This document shows, one piece after another, positions 1-7,390 of a stretch of 64,000 bases of DNA (position 1 is the stretch's first letter; every line of letters begins with the position of its first letter). The position numbers and the translations under genes are program-made. The stretch is from CAVYWD01 sp963772225 (GTDB lineage Bacteria > Myxococcota > Myxococcia > Myxococcales > UBA5297): the NCBI GenBank assembly GCA_963772225.1, contig CAVYWD010000001.1, positions 868,001-932,000 on the forward strand, read 5' to 3'. The notes below the pieces were generated by a model. That model was not told where the DNA came from and ran no database searches. It worked only from the letters and a program-made list of their open reading frames with translations.

Positions 1-1515
1 ATTTTCCAGGTCGGTCATCACCCAAGGACCATTGCCACCCCCATGGCCCCACGACGTGGTGCCGAAATAGAGCGCCTCCATGGTCCCCTCGCCGTCGTCG
101 TCGGTGGTCGTCTCGGCGTTGCCGTAGTCGAAGCAACACCCGCCGTTGTAGTGCGTGCCGCTGGTCACCATGTACATCGATTCCGGGTCTTCGCCCTTCG
201 CGAGGCCGGTGGTGGTGCTGTTGTTCCGATAGCCCATCTTTCCCTCGAAGTACGCGGCGTACACCGAATGGCCGCCGACGCTCAACTTGAGCTTGGCGGC
301 ATTGACCGGGTCGGAGGGCGTATGAATGCCGCTGCCCCCGGGGGCAGGGGTGAGGTGGTTGCCCCTTGAAGACTGATCATAAATGATGGAGATGATGCAG
401 CTCGTATTGGCGCAGAACGTATCTTGCTGCGCCGAGTCGGCAAAGCCTCCAGGCGCAAGGACCGGGATGTCCTGGGTCGTATTGTCCGACGAGCGCTTGA
501 CCTGGTAGAGGTTGCCATCGTAAGCGCCGTAGAGAGCCCTCACGGTGCTGTGCGCCGCGACGCACGGCGTGCCCCCTGCCTCGTAGATGTCGCAGGGACC
601 GTCTCCGCCGCCGTCGGGCGCGGGCGCCGCCTCACCGGACACGGTGATGGCGCAAACCTTCGGGTTGTCGGGCCCCGTGGGGGAGAATTGAATGACGACT
701 CGACCTTTGTCGTCGGCGGTGGTGGTGAAGGTCTTCGCGACGGCCTTGTTGGCCGCGCCCGCCGCGTCGAAGATGTCGAAGGCGCTCAGAACCGTCGTCC
801 CGTTGATGACCACGTCGAAGGTGCGCTGCCCCGCCTTTGTCCAGTAGCTCTCCGCGAAGTACAGCGTCACGGTCTGGGAGCTCGCCGGCGCTCGCCTCGA
901 GAGGGTGTACGTGAACTCCCCGTACCGCTCCGTCTGGAACACCGCCGCCGGAGGCGCGTTGCACGCGATGCCCGACGTATCGATGTCGTTCGTCGTCGAA
1001 AACGAGTCCCCGCCCGAGAAGTACCCGTCCGCCGAGAAGCCTTCCGACGCCGAGCCTCCCGCGTTTATCGACACCGTCGCGCCGCCATCCCCTGGGTTGC
1101 TCTGGCAGCCGCCGTCGGCCCCGCCTCCGCCTCCGCCGTCCGAGCCAGCTCCGCCGTCCGCGCTGGGCGTCCCGCCGTCCCCGCCGACATCCTCCCCGCC
1201 GCTGGAGTCTCCACCGCCGTCGCTCCCGCCCCCGACCGCGGAGAACACGGCGACCAGCCTCATCGAGCCGTCCACGACCACGCTGACCGGATTCGCCGTC
1301 CCGGTCACCGCGCCGCTCCATCCCAGGAAAGTGGACCCGCCCGAGGGCGTGGCCGTCACCTGCACGCTCGTCCCTTGCCCGTAGGCGTGCGACCCCGGCG
1401 ACGGGTTGGTCGTCCCGCTTCCCTCCACCGCAATCGCCAGATGCCCGCTGGCCGCCGGCGTGCAAGCACCCGGCAAGACCAGCAGCACCGTCATCGCCAA
1501 GCAGCGAAGGCTCAT
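1..1515 (-). CDS. Secreted GH54 alpha-L-arabinofuranosidase, 3' end beyond window
   Basis: Partial: 505 codons are visible and the reading frame runs off the left edge. The start at 1515 follows a GGGAGA ribosome site. Order seen: a hydrophobic signal ending LPGAC (atypical lipobox, so Sec secretion or lipidation are both possible); an InlB-type bacterial repeat (about 25-95, with FLGWSG); a Gly/Asp/Ser linker; a malectin-like carbohydrate-binding domain (about 146-300, with VSINAGG and LYFAESYW); then a GH54 catalytic domain from about 304 with CDIYEAGGTPCVAAHS, TFCANTSCIISIIYDQS and GCCFDYGNAET. These closely follow fungal AbfB. The last codons read VMTDLEN; its Glu (504) aligns with the AbfB nucleophile. 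The acid/base Asp and the usual arabinose-binding CBM42, if present, lie outside. Inference: release of arabinose from arabinoxylan or pectin outside the cell. A bacterial GH54 with a malectin module is unusual. Confidence 0.88.
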   Translation of the reverse strand, partial: MSLRCLAMTVLLVLPGACTPAASGHLAIAVEGSGTTNPSPGSHAYGQGTSVQVTATPSGGSTFLGWSGAVTGTANPVSVVVDGSMRLVAVFSAVGGGSDGGGDSSGGEDVGGDGGTPSADGGAGSDGGGGGGADGGCQSNPGDGGATVSINAGGSASEGFSADGYFSGGDSFSTTNDIDTSGIACNAPPAAVFQTERYGEFTYTLSRRAPASSQTVTLYFAESYWTKAGQRTFDVVINGTTVLSAFDIFDAAGAANKAVAKTFTTTADDKGRVVIQFSPTGPDNPKVCAITVSGEAAPAPDGGGDGPCDIYEAGGTPCVAAHSTVRALYGAYDGNLYQVKRSSDNTTQDIPVLAPGGFADSAQQDTFCANTSCIISIIYDQSSRGNHLTPAPGGSGIHTPSDPVNAAKLKLSVGGHSVYAAYFEGKMGYRNNSTTTGLAKGEDPESMYMVTSGTHYNGGCCFDYGNAETTTDDDGEGTMEALYFGTTSWGHGGGNGPWVMTDLEN

Positions 1516-1830
1516 CTCATCTCCCTTGCCCACTCTGAGGACGCGAGGTGCTCTATAATGAGGCTGGGCCTGGGGAATTGGGTCAAACCGGGCCGCCCGC
1601 GCGGACCCAGCTCGTGGCGGGGCCCTTGCCTCCTGGCGAAGGACGTCCACAGCCGTGCGTAACCCGACGGACGCCCCGTCGCCTCTGATCGCTCGATGGG
1701 AAGGCCCCTGCGCGTGCCGTTCGTGCCTTGAACGCACACCGCGTGCGATGGCACTGCATTCAGGACGCGCGTCAACACGGACATTGGGCGCATCTCCTCG
1801 AGCAGCGGGGGCGACAAAGGATCGGCGCGC

Positions 1831-2214
1831 GTGCGATTCTCGCCTCACTATCTCCACGGCGTGAACCCGCTCGGGCTCGTGTACCTGACCAACATGAAGC
1901 GAGCCGGCGCCGAGAATTCGGCCAAGACGCTTTACCACACCTGGTTTTCGGACGGGACACAATGGGACGAGATCTCTGACTCGGCGCCCGGGCCCGCTCC
2001 GGGCTTTCTCGTGGGCGGACCCAATTCATATTTCTCGATCGATGACACCAGCCTGTCGCCGCCGCTCGGACAGCCGGCACAGAAGTCGTACCTGCAATTC
2101 AACACGGGCTGGCCATTAAGCTCCTGGGCGATCACGGAGCCGAGCACGGGCTACCAAGCAAAATACATTCTCGTGCTCGCGCCGCTCACCCGCTCGGGAG
2201 TTGGGCAGCAATAG
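1831..2214 (+). pseudogene. C-terminal remnant of a GH9 cellulase
   Basis: About 127 codons read from a GTG. The frame is open back to 1732, but those extra residues resemble nothing. The visible part matches the C-terminal end of a GH9 endoglucanase catalytic domain: YLHGVNPLGLVYLTNM, GAENSAKTLYHTWFSDG, GPAPGFLVGGPNSY, QKSYLQFNTGWPLSSWAITEP, then YQAKYILVLA. The Glu of ITEP probably corresponds to the family's C-terminal catalytic acid. A GH9 domain is normally over 400 residues; everything upstream is missing and the space is taken by the divergent GH54 gene, so this is a truncated, presumably inactive relic. Its TAG stop lies at the first bases of dispersed repeat copy A, so the frame appears to end at the repeat boundary. 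The family call is firm; whether it is still translated is unknown. Confidence 0.7.
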
Positions 2215-2302
2215 TCCCTTCGGCGGGAAACTCTTGCGCAGGCTGGCAAAGTCTCCAGGCTCCAGACCGCTCCAGACCCCAGGCTCCAGAGAATGTAGTT
2301 CC
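2213..2302 (+). repeat. Dispersed fold-back repeat, copy A (3'-truncated)
   Basis: Begins with the shared left end AGTCCCTTCGGCG, continues with CTTGCGCAGGCTGGCAAAG, then CTCCAGGCTCCAG-type sequence and the loop-like stretch GAATGTAGTTCCT, which is also found in copy C. The conserved right end (AGGCAACCC to GGATTAGG) present in the other copies is absent, so this copy is truncated. It abuts the stop of the GH9 remnant. Confidence 0.7.
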
Positions 2303-2552
2303 TCGACATCCAAGGCACCCGGATGGCGAGGCGCCGCTTCTCCCGCGGCTCCCCCGGGGAACGAGCGCTCGGGGGCGGGCATCGCACGTGGGCGAGTTTG
2401 GGCACCTGGCCGGCGCTTCCCCCTTCGCCCGCTCGCACGAGCGCCGGGGCGCCGCCAGACGCGCCGCGCGATCTTCCGCCGCCGAACGCGCTTGGCTTGC
2501 CGTGGGCAGATCGACGATAGATGAGGGCCATTCCCCTCCTCTGGGAGCCCGC

Positions 2553-5500
2553 ATGACCAGGAAAGATCGCATCGCCGCGCTCTACGACACGCTCGACCAC
2601 CGCCTGCTGGTGCTCGACGGCGCGATGGGCACGGAGATCCAGGCGCGCCAACTCACCGCCCAGGACTTCGGCGGGCCCGAGCTGGAGGGGTGCAACGAGC
2701 ACCTGGTCCTGACGCGGCCCGACATCATCGAGGGCATCCACGCGAGCTACGCCCAGGCCGGCGCCGACATCATCGAGACCTGCACCTTCGGCGGGGCGCC
2801 GGTCGTCCTGGGCGAATATGGGCTCTCCGACTTCACGCAGGCCATCAACCTCTCGGCCGCGCGGCTGGCGCGCTCGGTGGCCGACCGGTTCTCGACGCCC
2901 GGAAGGCCTCGCTGGGTCGCGGGCTCCATCGGCCCGACGACCAAGTCCATCTCGGTCACGCGCAGCATCACCTTCGAAGAGCTGGCGCGCGACTACTACG
3001 CGCAGGTGAAGGCGCTGCACGAGGGCGGGGTCGACTACTTCCTGTTCGAGACCAGCAATGACACCCGCAACATCAAGGCCGGGCTCTGGGCGGTGCAGAA
3101 GCTCTTCGACGAGGGCGCGGAGCGGATCCCGGTGGCGGTCTCCGGCACTCTGGAGCCGGGCGGCACGCTGATGGCCGGCCAGACGGTGGAGGCGCTGGCC
3201 AACGCCTTGGAGCACCTGGACCTGCTCTACCTGGGGATCAACTGCGCCACCGGCCCGGAGCTCATGACCGACCCCCTGCGCGCGCTCGCGGCCTGCGCGA
3301 GCACCCGGGTCGCGTGCGTGCCCAACGCCGGCCTGCCCGACGAGGACCAGCGCTACCTCGAGACCCCGGAGATGGTCGCGCGGTCGCTCGAGCGCTTCGC
3401 GCGCGAAGGCTGGCTCAACCTGGTCGGAGGCTGCTGCGGCACCACGCCCGCGCACATCGCGAAGCTCGCCCAGCTCGCCGGGACCCTGACGCCGAGGCCC
3501 ATTCCCTCGCGGCGGCGCTCGGCGCTCTCGAACATCGACTATTTGGAAGTGACCGACGAGAACCGCCCGGTGATCGTCGGCGAGCGCACGAACGTCCTGG
3601 GCTCCAAGAAGTTCCGCGACCTGATCAGCGCCGAGAAGTTCGACGAGGCGAGCGAGATCGCCCGGGCGCAGGTTAAGCGCGGCGCCCAGGTCATCGACGT
3701 CTCCTGCCAGCAGACCGACCGCGACGAGGTCGCCGACCTGACGCGCTTCTTGGACTACCTGGTCCAGAAGGTCCGCGTCCCGCTGATGATCGACTCGACC
3801 AACGAGGCGGCCGTCGCGGCGGCGCTCACCTACAGCCAGGGCAAGGCCATCATCAACTCGGTCAACCTGGAGGACGGCGAGAAGCGGTTCGAGCGCATCG
3901 CCCCGCTCGCGCGGAAGTTCGGCGCGGCGCTGGTCGTCGGCTCCATCGACGAGCGCGGCCAGGCCATCAAGGCCGCCCAGAAGATCGAGGTCGCCCTGCG
4001 CAGCCACGCGCTCCTGACGAAGAAGTACGGCATGGCCGAGGAGGACCTCTACTTCGACCCGCTGGTCTTCCCCTGCGCCTCCGGCGACAAGACCTACACC
4101 GGGGCGGCTCTGGAGACCATCGAGGCGGTGCGCGGCATCAAGGCGAGCCTGCCCCGCGTCAAAACCGTGCTGGGCGTGTCCAACGTCTCCTTCGGCCTGC
4201 CGGCCGCGGGGCGCGAGGTGGTGAACTCGGTCTTCCTCTACCACTGCGTGCAGGCGGGGCTGGACCTCGCGCTGGTCAACGCCGAGAAGCTCGAGCGCTA
4301 CCCGTCCATCCCCAAGGACGAGCGCGAGCTCGCCGAAGCGGTGCTCTTCTGCCGCGGCCCCGGCGCGACCGCCGAGGAGCGGCTCACCGCGGCCATCGCC
4401 GCCTTCGCCGCCTACTTCCGCGAGAAGAAGCCGACGGCCGCCTCGCCGCGCGCGAGCCTCCCGCTCGACGAGCGCCTGGCGCGCTACGTGATCGAGGGCG
4501 CCAAGGACGGGCTCTTCGCCGACCTCGACGAGAAGCTGAAGACCGCGCGCCCCCTGGAGATCATCAACGGCACGCTGATGCGCGGCATGGACGAGGTGGG
4601 CCGGCTCTTCAACGCGAACGAGCTCATCGTGGCCGAGGTGCTGCAGAGCGCCGAGGTGATGAAGGCCGCGGTGGCGCACCTGACCCCGCACATGCAGGCC
4701 ACCGAGAGCGCGATGCGCGGCACGGTGCTGCTCGCCACGGTGAAGGGCGACGTCCACGACATCGGCAAGAACCTGGTCGACATCGTGCTGTCGAACAACG
4801 GCTTCAAGGTGGTGAACCTGGGGACCAAGGTCGCCCCGGAGACCCTCATCGACGCGGTGAAGGAGCACCGGCCCGACGTCATCGGCCTCTCGGGGCTCCT
4901 GGTGAAGTCGGCGCACCAGATGGTGGCGACGGCCGAGGACCTGGCCCGCGCCGGCGTCGACGTGCCCGTCCTGGTGGGCGGCGCCGCGCTGTCGAAGAAC
5001 TTCGTCGACAAGGCCATCGCCAAGGCCTACGGCGGGACGGTCGCCTACGCCAAGGATGCGATGAACGGCCTCGACCTCGCCAAGCAGATCGTCGACCCGG
5101 AGCGGCGGGCGCTCCTGTCGGCCCAGCTCGCAGAGCAGCGCGCGCGGGCCCCGGCGGCGCCTTCGCCCACGGCCCTTGCCCCCAGGGCGGAGGGCGCGCG
5201 TTCGCGCTCGGTCGAGGTGCTGGAGTCCTTGCCCCAGCCGCCCGACTTCGAGCGCCACGTGCTCGCCAACACCCCGCTCGATCACATCTGGCGCTTCGTC
5301 AATCCAGTGATGCTCTACGGCCGGCACCTGGGCCTGAAGAGCACGGTGGTGCGCACGCTGGACACGGCAGACCATGCCGAGCTCGCGCGCACCGAGGCGG
5401 GGCGAAAGGCGCTCGAGGTGCGCGCCGCGGTGGACGAGGTCAAGGCCGAGTGCCGCGCGGGGCTCATGAAGGCGCGCGCGGTCTACCGCTTCTTCCGCGC

Positions 5501-6074
5501 CGAGAGCGAGGGCGAGCGGATCCACCTCTACGAGCCGGGCGCGGCGGCGCCGACGGCGAGCTTCCAGCTCACCCGCCAGGCGCGGCCCGACGGCCTGTGT
5601 CTCTCCGACTACGTCGCGCCCAAGGGCGGGCGCGCGGACAGCCTCTGCCTCTTCCTGACCACTGCCGGCGGCGGCATCCGGGAGCGCGCCGAGGAGCACA
5701 AGCAGAAGGGCGAGTACCTCAAGTCGCACATCCTGCAGGCGCTGGCGCTGGAGACCGCGGAGGCCTACGCCGAGCTGCTCCACTCGCTGCTCCGCAGCAT
5801 GTGGGGCTTCCCCGACGCGCCGCAACTGACCATGCTCGACCGCTTCAAGGCGAGCTACCGCGGCAAGCGCTACTCGTTCGGCTACCCGGCCTGCCCGCTC
5901 CTCGAGGATCAAGAGGGCCTCTTCCGGGCGCTCAGGCCGGAGGAGCTGGGCGTCTCGCTCACCGACGGCTTCATGATGGACCCCGAGGCGAGCGTCTCGG
6001 CGCTGGTCTTCCACCACCCGAGCGCGGCCTACTTCTCCGTGCAGGACCTCTCGGCTCAAGGGAGCGACGCATGA
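2553..6074 (+). CDS. metH: Cobalamin-dependent methionine synthase
   Basis: Cytoplasmic enzyme transferring the methyl group of 5-methyltetrahydrofolate to homocysteine through methylcobalamin. The 1173 residues hold all four modules. The homocysteine-binding barrel (about 1-325) has zinc ligands C231 and C294-C295 (in VGGCCGTTP). The pterin-binding domain is about 345-600 (VIVGERTNVLGSKKF). The helical cap and cobalamin domain (about 640-890) carry DVHDIG at 733-738, with H735 as the cobalt ligand, plus GLSGLLVKS and VLVGGAALS. The C-terminal S-adenosylmethionine reactivation domain is about 900-1165 (MLDRFKASYRGKRYSFGYPA). The ATG at 2553 was chosen because homology starts there. Its last codons overlap the next gene by ATGA. 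No B12 riboswitch box was seen upstream. The reactivation domain implies repair by a flavodoxin-type reductase encoded elsewhere. Confidence 0.97.
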   Translation: MTRKDRIAALYDTLDHRLLVLDGAMGTEIQARQLTAQDFGGPELEGCNEHLVLTRPDIIEGIHASYAQAGADIIETCTFGGAPVVLGEYGLSDFTQAINLSAARLARSVADRFSTPGRPRWVAGSIGPTTKSISVTRSITFEELARDYYAQVKALHEGGVDYFLFETSNDTRNIKAGLWAVQKLFDEGAERIPVAVSGTLEPGGTLMAGQTVEALANALEHLDLLYLGINCATGPELMTDPLRALAACASTRVACVPNAGLPDEDQRYLETPEMVARSLERFAREGWLNLVGGCCGTTPAHIAKLAQLAGTLTPRPIPSRRRSALSNIDYLEVTDENRPVIVGERTNVLGSKKFRDLISAEKFDEASEIARAQVKRGAQVIDVSCQQTDRDEVADLTRFLDYLVQKVRVPLMIDSTNEAAVAAALTYSQGKAIINSVNLEDGEKRFERIAPLARKFGAALVVGSIDERGQAIKAAQKIEVALRSHALLTKKYGMAEEDLYFDPLVFPCASGDKTYTGAALETIEAVRGIKASLPRVKTVLGVSNVSFGLPAAGREVVNSVFLYHCVQAGLDLALVNAEKLERYPSIPKDERELAEAVLFCRGPGATAEERLTAAIAAFAAYFREKKPTAASPRASLPLDERLARYVIEGAKDGLFADLDEKLKTARPLEIINGTLMRGMDEVGRLFNANELIVAEVLQSAEVMKAAVAHLTPHMQATESAMRGTVLLATVKGDVHDIGKNLVDIVLSNNGFKVVNLGTKVAPETLIDAVKEHRPDVIGLSGLLVKSAHQMVATAEDLARAGVDVPVLVGGAALSKNFVDKAIAKAYGGTVAYAKDAMNGLDLAKQIVDPERRALLSAQLAEQRARAPAAPSPTALAPRAEGARSRSVEVLESLPQPPDFERHVLANTPLDHIWRFVNPVMLYGRHLGLKSTVVRTLDTADHAELARTEAGRKALEVRAAVDEVKAECRAGLMKARAVYRFFRAESEGERIHLYEPGAAAPTASFQLTRQARPDGLCLSDYVAPKGGRADSLCLFLTTAGGGIRERAEEHKQKGEYLKSHILQALALETAEAYAELLHSLLRSMWGFPDAPQLTMLDRFKASYRGKRYSFGYPACPLLEDQEGLFRALRPEELGVSLTDGFMMDPEASVSALVFHHPSAAYFSVQDLSAQGSDA

Positions 6075-7141
6075 CCTCCGGGACTCGCCACGTCCGCGGC
6101 CCCCTGCCTTCTGCGCTCTCCACGACCGGCATCGGGAGCCTGCCGCACACGCAGCTCGAGCTCGCCCTTCAAGTGGCTCTCGGCGCCGACATTCCCTACG
6201 CGCCGTCGCTGCCCGCCAAGGACCCCTGCGAGCTCATGATGGCGCAGGCGCTGGAGGGGCTGCCGGGCCTCGTCTGCGAGAAGGACGGCGCGGCGTTGCT
6301 CGCGGTGAGCCCCTGGGAGAAGGGGGCCGCGGCGCTGGACGCAAAGCTCGAGCGCGCCATCGAAGAGGGCAAATTCGCCCCGTTCGAGCCCTCGCCCGGC
6401 TTCCAGGCGGCGTGGAAGCCCTTCCTCTGGGAGGTGGAGCACCGCAAGCTCGCCTTCGCCAAGGCGCAGGTGACCGGGCCAGTGACGGCGCGCTGGGCGC
6501 TGAAGCTCGACGACGGACGACCCGCGAGCGCCGTCCCGCAGCTGGAGCGGCAGATCTACCGGCTCATCCTGAGCCGAGCGACGGCCATGGTGCGGGCCAT
6601 CCGCGAGCGCGGCGCGCGGCCGCTCCTCTTCATCGACGAGCCGAGCCTGTACCTCCTGGACCGACGCTCGACCGCGGCCCACACGGTGCTCTTCGAGGAG
6701 CTGCGCATCCTGGTGCTCGCGCTCCAGAAAGAGGGCGCGCTCGTCGGCCTGCACTGCTGCGGGAACGCGGACTGGGAGCCCGTCCTGAAGCTCGGGCTGG
6801 ACGTGCTCTCCTGCGACACCCGGCTCTCGCTCGGCGCGCTCCTCGCCACCGGCGAGGCGTTCTGGAGCTTCGTCGCGAGCGGCGGCGCGCTGGCGCTGGG
6901 CGTGGTGCCGACGAACCTGGGGGCGAGCTACGACCTGGAGGCGCTGCTCTCCGCCGAGCTGGCGCTGCTCAAGGCGCACGCGCCGCGCCCAGAGGCCGTG
7001 GCGCAGGTGCTGGCGCAGAGCCTGGTCACGCCGGCATGCGGGCTGGGGCTGAGAACCGTGCCGGACTGCGAAAGGGTCGTCGAGGACTTGGCGCGGGCGC
7101 AGAAGGTCCTCAAGTCCGAGCTGCGATCGCTGTCGCACTGA
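6071..7141 (+). CDS. Short 'core' MetE-like methyltransferase
   Basis: 356 residues of the UROD/MetE-like TIM-barrel superfamily, translationally coupled to metH (ATGA overlap). It corresponds only to the catalytic C-terminal half of classical MetE (about 750 residues); the N-terminal folate-binding half is missing. Zinc ligands are recognisable: H228-C-C230 in GLHCCGNADW (the MetE HxC pair) and C323 in TPACGLGL. Other family motifs are TGIGSLPH near the N-terminus and FIDEPSL in the middle. Known for core-MetE proteins: they form methionine from homocysteine using a methylated corrinoid protein rather than methyltetrahydrofolate. Inference: next to metH it could exchange methyl groups with MetH-bound cobalamin or another corrinoid protein. 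Alternatively it is a homocysteine or thiol methyltransferase of unknown donor. Confidence 0.8.
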   Translation: MTSGTRHVRGPLPSALSTTGIGSLPHTQLELALQVALGADIPYAPSLPAKDPCELMMAQALEGLPGLVCEKDGAALLAVSPWEKGAAALDAKLERAIEEGKFAPFEPSPGFQAAWKPFLWEVEHRKLAFAKAQVTGPVTARWALKLDDGRPASAVPQLERQIYRLILSRATAMVRAIRERGARPLLFIDEPSLYLLDRRSTAAHTVLFEELRILVLALQKEGALVGLHCCGNADWEPVLKLGLDVLSCDTRLSLGALLATGEAFWSFVASGGALALGVVPTNLGASYDLEALLSAELALLKAHAPRPEAVAQVLAQSLVTPACGLGLRTVPDCERVVEDLARAQKVLKSELRSLSH

Positions 7142-7266
7142 GGGCCCAAGGGCCGCGCGTCGAAGGACGCGACCGCCTTCGACCCGGTGCAGCGCTTCGC
7201 CGCCGGCGTCGAGGTCGGAGCGCAGGGCGACTTTGGGGAAGCCCTTCGAGCGCCCCGCCCGCTTCC

Positions 7267-7283
7267 TGCGACAAGATGTCGCA
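7267..7283. promoter_or_regulatory. Perfect inverted repeat upstream of copper receptor
   Basis: TGCGACA-AGA-TGTCGCA, a 7-bp perfect dyad with a 3-nt centre, about 107 bp before the receptor start codon and in otherwise unremarkable sequence. The size and symmetry suit a dimeric repressor or activator. No family consensus was recognised, so the regulator is unknown. Confidence 0.35.
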
Positions 7284-7390
7284 TTCCCCGCCGCTCGGGT
7301 TCGCCGCACAATGCGCCGCGCTTGCATTTCAAAGGGCGACTGTAGCGTCCAATGGCCCAGCCAACGCGTTGCAAACCCCACCAGGAGACC

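Noticed and set aside
2303..2552. Cobalamin or SAH riboswitch in the metH leader
   Set aside because: No B12-box-like sequence was seen and no convincing SAH-type pairing could be traced by eye.
2151..6059. 1302-codon open frame on the minus strand opposite metH
   Set aside because: Arg/Gly/Ala-rich with no domain; an antisense shadow produced by high third-position GC. The plus strand is unambiguously metH.
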